Positions 11,432-22,050 of a stretch of 64,000 nt of DNA are shown here, piece by piece (the first letter of the stretch is position 1; every line of letters begins with the position of its first letter). The notes below the pieces were generated by a model. The model did no database searches and was not told the origin of the DNA. It saw only the letters and a list, made by a program, of their open reading frames with translations. The position numbers and the translations under genes were made by a program. Origin of the DNA: Chalara sp. BL73 (Eukaryota; Ascomycota; Leotiomycetes; Helotiales); contig CAKJVC010000160.1 in NCBI GenBank assembly GCA_918026815.1, positions 186,001-250,000 on the forward strand. The letters are read 5' to 3'.

Positions 11432-11990
11432 GCGGTGGTTCTCAGGATAGTATTGAGTACACGGTGGTTTTGCTAGCATGAGCGTGGAGTTTGGGATTGC
11501 CTTAAGGCTGATGACATTTTGAACAATAAGCTGCTCTCATGCCCATATGAGGTTTCACCTGAAGCACAATACCTGTACTATGCTACAGATGCATGATTTG
11601 TGTGTTTTATACAAGTATGTCTCAATGACAGAGAAGCACAGACAATATCTATGGCTGTTTGGTATATTTGATGCCATTTAAACCTTGAAAGTAGCCTTTA
11701 AACAATTGAATATGTTGTTCAAATCGGTCCCACTGCTAAGGATCTCGTTTATCATGCATTAGTTGAATATAATGTTCATCCTTGCCTAGTAGTTGATACC
11801 TAATAAACAAACAAGTAGCAGTCTTTTGAGACTGTAATCCCTAATCCCTAATTCCTAAATTAAATGGGCATCTCAGTATCGAAAAACGGTCTATTAGACT
11901 ATCTAGAGAAAATGCATCAAATGTGCCTCTCAAACTCAGAATAGCCACACAGCCACTCCTGACTAATTCCCATGCCCAGCTGCAAAACCT
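11432..11990. other. Convergent 3' intergenic region (RING / cytochrome b5)
   Basis: AT-rich, without a coding-like ORF. Contains a short run of TAATCCC-like heptamers near 11838-11860. Probably both 3' UTRs. Confidence 0.5.
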
Positions 11991-12740
11991 TTAAATCTTA
12001 ACGCCTTTGTTCTGGGAGCTTTGGAGATACTGGTATGCACCGAAAGCCAACGCTCCGCCAACAAGGATAATGGCATAGAGACCGATGCCAAGTCCTGCGG
12101 GAGAACTCTCTCGGGATGATGTGGCAGGTGCTTGAGCGACCTTGGGTGCTGGGTCTCCAGGCTACATGCTCCGTTAGCTGGTGTTTCTTTACAAGGCCGA
12201 CAGATTGGAACTAGAACAAGGGATCCGTACCACACGCTTCAACGTGCCGACCAACAGACCCTCGAGAATCTCTCTGGCCTCATCACTATGTCCAACATCC
12301 TCGAATGCCTCAGTTGCGTCTTGCCCACCAACATCGAGCAGAACCTCCTCTCCACCTCTAATTGGTAGTTAGCACCTATCGTACGATTGTCCTTTGGGAG
12401 AACGAGCATGTTCAATAATGAAAAATCCTTGAATGAGGGAGGCAGCCATGCCCGCAGATCCAAAATGATCACTCTGAACTTTGACACAAGTATTTGGATA
12501 TGTTATCCACCATCGCCGAGTCTGCATAAACACTGATGTCCTTCCATCCGGGGTCCTGCCCCAACAAGTGTACTAACCCCCAAACCCAATCTAGCTCCAC
12601 CCATGAACAATAAATCTTTACACTTACGGATGCTCATCAACAAAGCTCGCCGAATCGTAGACCTTATCGTGAATCACCAGAAGCAGGTCCTTCTTGGTGT
12701 TGTGGCTTGAGACCTCGGCATATGTGTATTCCTTCGACAT
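11991..12740 (-). CDS. Cytochrome b5, microsomal type
   Basis: Three exons, 12740..12628, 12357..12231 and 12161..11991, encode 136 aa, the normal length for ER cytochrome b5. The N-terminus is [19 protein letters not shown]. The first heme-ligand motif HPGG is split by intron 1 (CC|A), and the second axial His is in [11 protein letters not shown]. The rest of the core ([18 protein letters not shown]) is canonical. A Pro/Ala linker leads to a C-terminal membrane anchor ([20 protein letters not shown]) and a short polar tail, so the heme domain faces the cytosol from the ER. It donates electrons to desaturases, sterol enzymes and P450s. The family call is certain; no partner gene is adjacent. 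Confidence 0.95.
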
Positions 12741-13371
12741 CTTTCTACCGGTTTCTTGGGTACTCCTAACTTTTTAAATTTGTTGAATCGGCAGCGATTT
12801 CTTCTTGAAAGTACCGACAAGTTCGTAGTAGGTAGGCGGAAGACTAAAGATGCGATTGGGAACTGGAGTTGCAGTGGTGAGGTGGTGGTTGTCTGGCAGG
12901 ATTGCTTGGATGTTTCTTCCACCTACGATTTCGTTATTTGATATCCTTGCACGAAAGGGGTCAAAATGCCCGGCAGAACGTAACGGAAGCCGAGCAGTTC
13001 GGGTGTGTCTTACGGTGTCCAATTGCTTGGGCTATAATTGGCTAATCAGTCACATACTTTGGGTGAGGGTGGGATATTGTGGGTCGGCACGGAATTACAC
13101 CGCCTGGAGCACTATGGGCTGATAACAGAGCTAGATAGACATAGCAGATTCTAAATACATGAGGCAGCTGCATCAACTGTTATATCTTATGGGGGTCCAA
13201 GAATCATGTGATATTTACGCATCTTTATTTCTTGCATATAGATAACTAAGAATTCAACTCTTAGCTGCGTGGACGAGACTCTGCTACGAAGTATTGTGTA
13301 GTACATGGATATCCTATTGAGGGAATGGTATTTTGGTATTTTGGTATTTTGGCTTCGATGATCACCAACGT
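12741..13371. other. Intergenic region, cytochrome b5 promoter / capping protein 3' side
   Basis: Contains three tandem copies of GGTATTTT at 13327-13350. ORFs here are short and lack coding character. Confidence 0.5.
13327..13352. repeat. Tandem repeat GGTATTTT x3
   Basis: Three perfect head-to-tail copies of an 8-bp unit, followed by GG, just beyond the capping-protein stop codon and so probably in its 3' UTR. Confidence 0.9.
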
Positions 13372-14495
13372 CTACCTCCTTGTACTTCCACCACCAATAT
13401 CTTGACCCAGCCTATAGCCTGCAATCTTGTCCCACTCGATCTTCTGTCTTGTGATAGGTAATTGTCTTCGCAAGCCCTTGAATGCTCCCTCGCTCAGATT
13501 GGTAAACCCCTTGTTGATCTCTTCCTGATATTTCTTCTCTACAACTGCAATTTCTCGTACTAGCGATGATGCTGATGCTGATGAAATGGAAGCCGAGACT
13601 GGTTTTGTGGTCAAAAGCCGCACGTTGCCATCCTCATAGTAATGAACGTCAACCTTGATACTACCGGAGAGAGAGGATTGGGATGGTGAAAATATGTAAA
13701 GTGAACGCCAGCGACCATTCCTACCCCTGTTAGCAAGGAGGCACTCTAGTCTCTAAATTACTTACCAGAAGTTGTTAGGGCTGTACTTGTTCGCAACTAC
13801 AACTATCGCAATCTTCGAGTCATCTTCAATTGGGTAAACACCGTACGAGGCATTAGAATAGTGTTCCTTGACATGAGAGCCTAGGCTTTTAAGAAGTGAC
13901 TTGCTACAAAAGATTAGTGTTTCGATCCTTAGAACAGGGTGGAAAACCTACATGAGATCTAGCTGACTGCTTTCTTGTACATAACTTTGGACGGCGCTCG
14001 CTTTCTTCTAGATTTTAGTGATAATCCTCAACCGGCTAGGAGCTTCGACATACTTGTGTGGTGTGGTCGAATACAAAACTAGACGAGCTCTCAATATCAT
14101 AGTATCGTCCATCGCCTAAAGAATTATGCGAGCTAATTATAACCTAGCGTAGTGTTAATCTCAAGCTTTCTATATCTGTCTACAGCTAATACTAACATTT
14201 TGACTACTTCCCGGCAGCTTAACTGTGGTGAATTGCTCCTCATTGTATTTCTCGAAGGCTGGTCCAAGCTTGGTGATGAGGCTTGGACTCGAGACCGTTA
14301 GAGCTTTGATATCTATTCGGGAACGTTAGCAGACATAGGAGAATCTGCCACGATAGGGAATGCCTCATGCCTGCAATAACATCTGCCAGCTTGAGGATGT
14401 CAGCCAGGTCAATTCATCAGCGCAAGGCAAATTCTTACTTCTCCTGGAGGAGCACCCTCCACAAAAGCAGAAACAGTCTCCAGCTGTGATGCCAT
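13372..14495 (-). CDS. CAP1: F-actin-capping protein subunit alpha
   Basis: Seven exons: 14495..14439, 14389..14371, 14312..14197, 14143..14054, 14007..13952, 13903..13766 and 13720..13372, total 274 aa, matching fungal CapZ-alpha. It pairs with the beta subunit and caps actin barbed ends at cortical patches. Recognisable family blocks are GELADVIADIKAL near the N-terminus, GDGRYYDIESSSSFVFDHTT, YSPNNFWNGRWRS, VDVHYYEDGNV and the C-terminal GLRRQLPITRQK/RLGQDIGGG tail. Exon 2 is only 19 nt and is followed by an intron with a GC donor (CAG|GCATGA) ending in GAATAG. This is needed to keep the conserved IADIKAL in frame. Other introns have GT donors. The identity is very secure; the GC-AG intron is the only unusual part. 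The gene symbol follows yeast usage. Confidence 0.93.
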
Positions 14496-15026
14496 CTGGT
14501 ATCAATATAATATTTGTGTCTGTTCAGGCTCTCAGTGCGTTTGATCAGTTCGTGAAGTTCTTGCGACGTGATGAGACGAAGTTGGAGAAGCTCGACCCCT
14601 CTAATGCCAAGACCAAATCTAGTCGCTTGTCAAAAGGGGTCAACAATATCTTCTGACCATCTATCAAACCGAAGCGTCTAGCATTAATTTCGAGAACAGT
14701 TTTGAATTTTACATATACTATCATGTCATGCTATTGTGGTCGCTAAATCATGTATCAAAACGCTAAATCCGCCAACACCGGAGTACCAAAATAGCCTTTC
14801 ATATTCACAGTCGTCTAGTCGCAGGTAAACCTGTCCTTTCATTTTGCGATTGGAGGGAGGAAATCGAGACCGTCCCGAAGAGCCTCGGGCAAGGTCTTTT
14901 GCATTGATGCACTTCTCGTTTAAGGCTTGATGTTCATCTCATCTCTATCCCTAATACTCTATGGTCTTTTTGATGGTATCATATACTCCTACACGGAATT
15001 AGCTTTTATACAAATGAGGCGATATC
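14496..15026. other. Intergenic region, capping protein 5' / BCKDH E1-beta 3'
   Basis: Both flanking genes point left, so this holds the capping-protein promoter and the 3' UTR of the dehydrogenase gene. No further gene seen. Confidence 0.5.
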
Positions 15027-16254
15027 TTAAAACCTACTAGCAACATCTGGTATATTGAATCGTTCAAACAGTAACGCAGTATGAACATCCCACCCCGCAA
15101 CTCTCATAATAGGTGCTTCGAGCCTTAGAAATGTCTCCTTATCCTCTTGTATGCTGGAGGCAACTTCCGCTCCTATACCTGCGCTTATCATGCTTTCATG
15201 GACCACCATACATCGGCCGGTCTTTCTTACACTTTTAAAAACAGACTCCTTGTCCCAAGGATAAACTGTCCGTAGGTCTATCAACTCAACGCTGACACCA
15301 AAGTCTTTCTCTGCTTTCTCAATAGCTGAAATACATGTATAAAGTGGATGCCCATATGAAACAATCGTCAGATCTTTCCCTTCCTTCAAAATCTCCGCTT
15401 TTGACAGTGGCAAAGTATAGGCATCGATAGGAACTTGCTCGACAGCAGCTCTATACAGAGCCTTTGGCTCCATGAATACGCAAGGATCTTTGCTTGCAAT
15501 TGCTGAGAGTAAAAGACCTTTGGCTTGAATAGGCGATCTTGGCATTATAACCCGTAGACCAGGGATATGGGTGAACAAGCTCTCAGGAGATTGAGAGTGA
15601 TATCTGCATGATTTTAGTATATATGCAATTCAAGCATAGATAGAGTTGTGCTCACAGTGCGCCATGTCCGACGCCTCCACAAGGCATTCTTACTGTTAAT
15701 CCCCCGACATGTCTCCCTTGGCTGCCATCTCTATACCTGAATTTGGCTGCTTCGTTCACAAGTTGGTCAAAAGCTGGATAGACATAGTCCGCAAACTGTA
15801 TTTCTGCTACAGCCTTCATCCCTTCTGCCGCGGCTCCAATTGCAAATCCCACAATCCCCTGCTCGGTCAACGGCGTGTTGAAGACCCTCTCAGATCCATA
15901 GTTCTCTGCCAGACCCATACTACACCGGAACACGCCCCCAAAGGCAACATCCTCCCCAAAAAGGAGAACGGTTTCGTCGGCAGCAAGAGCCAAAGAGAGC
16001 GCATCATTAATGGATTGAAAGAGATTCATTCGTTTTGTTGTACCATTGCGAATTTCTGGGGAAAGTTCCGGATTCGAGAGGGCAATCTGAGAGCTATGTG
16101 CGAGCAGCGGGGTCGTGGAGAAGTCAGTGGGGAGATTTAGTCTAGCCTTGGGAAGATGGGTCGAATACAATTGTCGTCCATTGGGAGATTCAAAGCGCTT
16201 TCGAGGAACCGAACAAAGGGACCTATTCAAGGGGATTCTGTTTAACACTCGCAT
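15027..16254 (-). CDS. Branched-chain 2-oxoacid dehydrogenase E1 subunit beta
   Basis: Two exons, 16254..15656 and 15603..15027, encode 391 aa, the usual length of mitochondrial BCKDH E1-beta. With the alpha subunit and thiamine diphosphate it decarboxylates the 2-oxoacids of Val, Leu and Ile in the mitochondrial matrix. The N-terminus is rich in Arg, Ser and Asn with few acids ([14 protein letters not shown]), consistent with a presequence. Core motifs include [61 protein letters not shown], and [13 protein letters not shown] with the transketolase C-terminal domain [15 protein letters not shown]. The specific [11 protein letters not shown] and YHSQSPE blocks favour BCKDH over pyruvate dehydrogenase E1-beta. 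A Tc1-type element sits 76 bp upstream of the ATG, so its promoter may have been altered. Confidence 0.93.
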
Positions 16255-16329
16255 CTTGAAATATGCAAAGTAACGCCCGCATTACAGGAAACAATTGTTA
16301 GAAGAGTAGGAAGGAAGATTCATGGTTTA

Positions 16330-16436
16330 CAGTAGGGTGCAAAAAGTCTCGACACCCCCCCTGTAGGCCAAGAGCTTTCTATTCCTAATTCGTACGCGTC
16401 GATATGGCCGCTTTTTGAGAGGATTTTGTAAACAAC
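16330..16436. repeat. Left terminal inverted repeat (107 bp)
   Basis: Matches the reverse complement of 17535-17642 except for a single-base length difference in the poly-C tract. The match stops after GTAAACAAC. Confidence 0.95.
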
Positions 16437-16459
16437 GTGGTGTTTTGAAGCTTCAAATA

Positions 16460-17515
16460 TCAATATTTAGTGTACCATCCTTTGCTATCTATTACAGCTT
16501 GAACTCGATCCTCTATAGTAGTAGCTAATCTGTACAAAATCCCATTATCTATAGCATGCCATGCTTCCTGAGCACCTTTAATCAAAGCATCCAAAGTCTT
16601 ATCCGTATCAGGAGCATGCTCAAGCTCAGGATGTAATCGATATAATTCTGCTTTCATTAAAGCCTATAGATTCTCTATAGGGTTCAAATCAGGAGAATAC
16701 GCGGGCTATGACATGACTCGAATACTCATTTCTCTCAAAATTTCCTTTACAATATGCCCTCTATGTGGTCCTGCGCCGTCGTGCATAAACTCTCCTCCTT
16801 CTACCATAATATCAGGAAGAAATGCTCGATATAACTCTCTAATAACCCAAGAAGTCACTCCTTGACGTGGAGCTAAAGGGTCACCATCAAGAGGTACTAA
16901 TCCCGTACGCCTGTCATGTCCGAACGCGGCCCAAAGCATCTTTTTGACTCCTTTGCCAGAAGCTTGAACAGGTTGCACGTCGCCTTCTCGTATTTGATCT
17001 TTTGGCCGTACGAAAGTCCAAATAGGCTTTATCCCAACTCCTCGTTCTACTGTACACTCATCCGACTATGTAACCTTTTTCCAATTATTCAAAGTATAAT
17101 GTTGGTGATCGATTGCCTACGCTAATCGAGCGTTTGCGTGGTGTTGTTGAATAGCAGGTCGTTTAAGCTGAAGCCATTTTCTTTTATTCATTTTTCGTAG
17201 TAAGCCTTGAAGGGATCGCTTTTTGACTACGTCGTCGACTTCGCGCAATAGATCTCGCAGCTTAATATGAGGATTCGTATGATTGACAATATCGTACACA
17301 TGATCGCGTTGTTCAGGAGAAAGAGCATGCCGTCGGCCAGAACGTGGTTTTGACTTGAAATTGACTTGAGAAGATGCACGTTGAATCACGCCTCTGATCG
17401 TTGATAAAGGTATTTCAGGGTATTTTTGATGAATTCGATTGTATGACCAATGAATAGAGCGTAGCTCACAGATTCGAGCCCTCATTGGAGGGGATACCTC
17501 CTCTCGACGAGCCAT
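16460..17515 (-). pseudogene. Tc1-like DD34E transposase, four in-frame stops
   Basis: A 352-codon frame from ATG 17515 (MARREEVSPPMRARI) to TGA 16460. An N-terminal helix-turn-helix region (YNRIHQKYPEIPLSTIRGVI) is followed by a DDE_3-type catalytic domain. SDECTVE holds the first Asp, FMHDGAGPH the second, and SPDLNPIENL the Glu; exactly 34 residues separate the second Asp from the Glu (DD34E, Tc1 group). TAG stops interrupt it at 17117-17119, 17066-17068, 16706-16708 and 16664-16666. Each falls where Trp is expected (before SDE, before PAYSPDLN, after PIENL, and after ARLA), so each is a TGG-to-TAG change. There are no frameshifts. This pattern is what repeat-induced point mutation (CpA to TpA) on the complementary strand produces. 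Confidence 0.93.
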
Positions 17516-17534
17516 TGTAGCTATAGAACGTGTT

Positions 17535-17642
17535 GTTGTTTACAAAATCCTCTCAAAAAGCGGCCATATCGACGCGTACGAATTAGGAATAGAAAGCTCT
17601 TGGCCTACAGGGGGGGGTGTCGAGACTTTTTGCACCCTACTG
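17535..17642. repeat. Right terminal inverted repeat (108 bp)
   Basis: Inverted copy of 16330-16436 with eight instead of seven bases in the G/C homopolymer. Confidence 0.95.
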
Positions 17643-17644
17643 TA

Positions 17645-18082
17645 TGCCCTTCATCATAGCCCGAGGATAGCCGCTTATCGTCTTTAGTCGACCCACTTTA
17701 TTATTTATCGATAAGAATATGCCGAGACGTATTGTTTTGAGACGTGAATGTTTTCATCGGAAGTGGTACATTGAGGAGTAGCGTTCCTTCCCTGAAGATT
17801 ATTTTAACAGCATCCTTGGAATCCTGTTCTAGCGGTTTTCGATGTAGGTCTAAGAGATTGGGGTACACTTGAATATGTTGGCAGTCGTCACCTTTGAGAC
17901 TTTGTACTCGTTGCCATGGCAATGGGATCCGGCACCACCCAAAAAACAACTTGCAAGACTGGTTTCGTGGCATTGACTTGGCCTGGCGTTTAATGACACT
18001 TCTAATTCCCATATATTTGTTGATATTTTTCAGATTTCATACATGTCATAACGAGAACCGCAAGCTACGATAGCCACCCAAA
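17645..18082. other. Intergenic region upstream of the GH5 gene
   Basis: Between the transposon and the glucanase ATG. A 103-codon minus-strand ORF (17701-18012) shows no recognisable domain and is not called. It must contain the glucanase promoter. Confidence 0.5.
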
Positions 18083-20163
18083 ATGGTTGCACGGGAATCA
18101 CCTCGTCCCAAACCACGCGAACGAACACACCGTCATGCACATCGGAAATCACATAGCCACAGCGCACGGAAACATGGAGTGCAAGCCTCTGATTCGAGTT
18201 CGCAGGCACTTTCGGCAGACTCGTTAGCAAAGCTTAATCAGCTTAATCAGTATGCTACAAGAGAAGAAGAGATTACACCGAAGAGAACAAGACGGAGAGA
18301 GCGCCGCGAGGTTATAGATGAGAAGGATGTGGTAGAGAGGAGTAGAAGAGAACACAAACGGAAAAAAAGGAGGGTAGTCAGTGGCGCACTCCTCGAGGAA
18401 GGAGATGGGAGAACTCTAAGGAGTATACGGCATAATGACAGACACGGCAGATATGATAGATATGAAAAAGAAGAGTATCAAGAGGAGGACGATTCCGGGA
18501 CGAGCAAAAAGAAGCCGCTCTGTAAGCTCACACCCTTATCACATAAATTAAAGCAAGCTAATCGTTTGCAGTAATATGTGCGGCCGTATTAGTGCTACTC
18601 TTAGCAATCATAATACCAGTCGCAGTTGTTGTGAGCAAGAAGAAATCGAGCTCGTCAAGTAGCGGCACAGGGGACAGTGGACAGGCATCGACGAATGTGG
18701 ATGGATCTTCTGAGTCAGATATTCCAACAGCTGCCAAAGGAACGGATCTCGATCCTTTCTCATGGTTCGATACCACAGACTTCAATACCACTTATACAGC
18801 GGAGACAGTTGGAGGGCTTCCAATCATGGGCTTGTACACCGAATATGACAATTCAAAAAGTGCAAACGATAATACTCCACCGCTATCAGAATCATGGGGC
18901 TCCTATGCCGATACACCAGCTCGAGGGGTAAACCTAGGAGGATGGCTCTCGTTAGAACCATTCATTACACCGTCTCTGTTTAACTATGACTCTAAGTTGG
19001 GGATTGTCGATGAATGGACTTTGACATCTCATCTTGGAGCAGCAACCGCGAAATCGACCTTAGAAAAACACTATGCCACATTTGTAAGCGAACAAACGTT
19101 CAAGGATATTGCTGCAGCTGGGCTTGATCATGTACGGATACCTTTCTCTTACTGGGTTGTATCAACTTACGAAGGTGATCCGTATGTTGCTCGGGTATCA
19201 TGGCGATATCTGCTCAGGGGCATAGAGTGGGCTCGGAAGTATGGCCTTCGAATAAATTTAGACGTCCACGGTTTACCCGGAAGTCAGAACGGGTGGAATC
19301 ACAGTGGACGTTTGGGTGCCATCGGCTGGCTGAACGGGTCGAATGGTGACATTAATAGGCAACGATCACTTGACTTCCATAACCAAATTTCTCAATTCTT
19401 CGCCCAGGATCGCTACAAGAACATCATAACCTTTTATGGCTTAGCTAATGAACCGAAGATGACAGCGCTTGACCCCAATGAAGTCGTAGCTTGGACAGAG
19501 GAGGCATATACGCTTGTCAAGAAAAACGGCATTACATCCAACGTGGTCTTCGGTGACGGGTTCATGGGTCTTGCGAACTGGAAAGGCAGGTTGACAGGTC
19601 ATAGCGATTTAGTGCTCGATGTACATCAATATGTAATCTTCAACTCCGGACAAATCGTCTACAATCACACCACAAAGATTAAATATGCTTGCGATGGATG
19701 GACACAACAATCAGTAGAGAGTATGTCAACTTCCACAGGGTACGGCCCAACCATGTTCGCGGAATGGTCACAGGCAGACACCGATTGCGCACCTAACCTA
19801 AATAATGTCGGCGTTGGGAACCGGTGGGAAGGGACTTACAATTCCGGGGATCCAAAAACCCAAGTCCTGTCACCCATCTGTCCTGCACAAGATTCGTCAT
19901 GCTCATGCACGCAAGCCAACGCAGCAGGTAGCGCCTATAGCGACTCGTACAAGCAGTTTCTGCTTATGTTTGCAGAGGCTCAAATGACAAGTTTCGAAAA
20001 GGGATGGGGATGGTTCTACTGGACATGGAAGACAGAAAGCGCAACGCAATGGAGCTACCAGCTGGGTCTGGCGGCTGGCATCTTGCCTGCTAAGGCGTAT
20101 GAGCGGGATTTCGATTGCTCACAATCTGTACCTGCGTTCACGGACCTTTCTGAGACCTATTAA
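18083..20163 (+). CDS. GH5 exo-1,3-beta-glucanase, type II membrane protein
   Basis: Two exons, 18083..18521 and 18572..20163, encode 676 aa. Residues 1-146 are a very basic, charged cytosolic tail (many Arg, His, Lys, Glu). A single transmembrane helix lies at about 147-167 (LICAAVLVLLLAIIIPVAVV), then a Ser/Gly-rich stalk and the GH5 catalytic domain from about residue 275. Family motifs seen: ARGVNLGGWLSLEPF, DHVRIPFSYWV, NLDVHGLPGSQNGWNHSG, GLANEPK with the acid/base Glu near 440, and FAEWSQ with the nucleophile Glu near 544. The layout matches the fungal ExgD-type glucan 1,3-beta-glucosidases that face the cell-wall side of the plasma membrane and release glucose from beta-1,3-glucan. 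Activity is inferred from the family. Confidence 0.92.
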
Positions 20164-22050
20164 TGAGGGACGAATATATTTAGCAGACTGTAGATAAAAG
20201 AACGACTTTGTACATACAATGGTTTGTAACGGTAAGATAGATGAGGGTCTGTTGCACAGCGAACTGGTGTTGGGGATTTGATAGAAATTACATAAATAAA
20301 CTAGTGAAATAATATCACATACGGCACATCAGAGGATCTTCCACAGCATACAAGGTTATTGGGTATTAGGAAGCACAAGTATGAGAAGTTGGCGTGTCTC
20401 ATATTTATCGTAAACAAGATGAAAGGGCTATTCGAAATACGCATTGCACTGTTAGACATATCTCTGGGGATCGTTAGGCTCAAAAGCTGAATTGATTGTC
20501 AAACAGGCCATCCTCTCCCATAGCGGCGGAACTGTTTAGATGCAAGATCTCGGTTAAAAAAGGGGCTTGTGACTACCGCTTCAGTCCGCATTCAGAGCTG
20601 TCCAACCCATATCATTGAGTGTTCCCATATGATAACAGGCTCCCCATCCTCTCCAGATTGGGGCCACCTATTTATGTGCATATTAGGTGTCAAAGGAAAG
20701 CGGTAAGTCATTGTGTAACCTATCGAAGGGGCTGAGCAAAGCCCACGGGTGGCTAGCAGCATGTCAGTCACACATAAACCACACTGACACGTTCATGAAG
20801 GCACACAAACCCAGATCCGCGGGGAAATGCTTCCATGTTCGAGTGTATCCCGGGCAATGGCTACCGTCTCATATCTCATTAGACGACGCGGCCTGTAGAG
20901 ATTTTTCAACTGCCGGGGGCAATATCCAGGCACAGAGGCGTAAACTCTACTTCTGATGCACGAGGGCCATGGTCTCCCTTCTTCAGTTTGCACCGGAGCT
21001 CCTCGGGCACCTGCCAAATGCGTCCTACGGGCGAGAATATTGGGGTGAAATGACGAAATGGCTCCCGAAAGACGTAGAGAGCAGAAGCGATGCAGTTACC
21101 GGTCCAGCCTGGAGCATTACGGCGGCAATGGGAAGGTCGAGGAATCTATACTAGGACAGCCAGCGGTGCCCTAACATCATCGGGAGGCGCGTGCGCCAAA
21201 GCAGGAAAAGCAGGAATACAGCAAGTCGAGCTGTCTACCCCCCCCCCCCCCCCAAATTTGCATGGGCAAGAGTACGCAAGGACCCTTCCTAGATTTGACA
21301 ATTCCATTTGGCCGTTCGCAGCGACCCCGATCGGGTCGCAGAAAAGCACAGGGCCAACCCACAGAACGCTCCCACCGTGGGAGAGACGGCCAGGTCAAAA
21401 AGCATAAGGAAAATTCTCATGCCAACGGCTGTTTTATCCCTGGTATGCCGCGCGCGAAGGGGAATGCATAGCATTGCGCAAAGCTAGCAGAGGAGGACCT
21501 CTGACTATGCGAAGAAGCTTTGGGACCGAACGACAAAGACCACGACAACAGCTATACGGATGTGTTGATACAGAAACTCTTGAATTCCCTAGCTTCCCTG
21601 CAGAATCGTATATCTTCGGCAATTTAGAGATCTGCTGGCACTGTAGCCTATTCTATGATATTAGAGCTTGTGTAGGCTCGTGGCGCGTCCTTCTATTACA
21701 GAAGGCTGAGCGGTGCGCTGCGCCTTAAGCGTTGAAACGACTGGCCACTGCAACTCGCAATTGAGGCTATTGAGGAAAAGAAACAGTGAGATACTTTGAT
21801 TTGGTATTGTATTTATAGCAAATGAACAGTAAACTCCTACAAGTCAAGTTCATATCATATGAAATCAGAAATCTGTTTCATCCCAAACCATTGCAGCCAT
21901 AACAAGCTAGGTATTCCTCAATACATGCTGCCCAAAAATGGTCTTGCTAGACCTTTGACTCCAGGACCACCATAATCCAGACCTACGGCACATCCATAGA
22001 TGGCTCTTTTATCATGAGCAACGCCAATTGTACAAATGCCCAAAATCAGA
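20164..22050. other. Convergent intergenic region (1.9 kb)
   Basis: Lies between two stop codons (GH5 rightward, bZIP leftward), longer than 3' UTRs need. It contains a 16-C run at 21238-21253. ORFs of 60-105 codons on several frames overlap each other and have no recognisable domain, so none is called. Confidence 0.5.
21238..21253. repeat. Poly-C homopolymer (16 bp)
   Basis: Uninterrupted run of C (G on the other strand). Confidence 0.9.

Larger units (their letters stand above)
16330..17642 (-). mobile_element. Tc1/mariner-type DNA transposon, degenerate
   Basis: 1,313-bp element flanked by TA at 16328-16329 and 17643-17644, the target duplication expected for Tc1/mariner. Terminal inverted repeats of 107 and 108 bp begin CAGTAGGGTGCAAAAAGTC and are identical by eye except for one C in a poly-C run (7 versus 8). 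The interior carries a transposase reading frame on the minus strand with four stop codons. The near-identical inverted repeats suggest a fairly recent insertion or a still-mobilisable non-autonomous copy, while the transposase itself is broken. It lies between the BCKDH E1-beta and GH5 genes. Confidence 0.96.

Noticed and set aside
11838..11862. TAATCCC repeats resembling interstitial telomere sequence
   Set aside because: Only two to three imperfect heptamers, not TTAGGG units; no other subtelomeric sign.
17701..18012. 103-codon minus-strand ORF between the transposon and GH5 gene
   Set aside because: No recognisable domain; lies in the promoter region of the GH5 gene and no exon partner was found.
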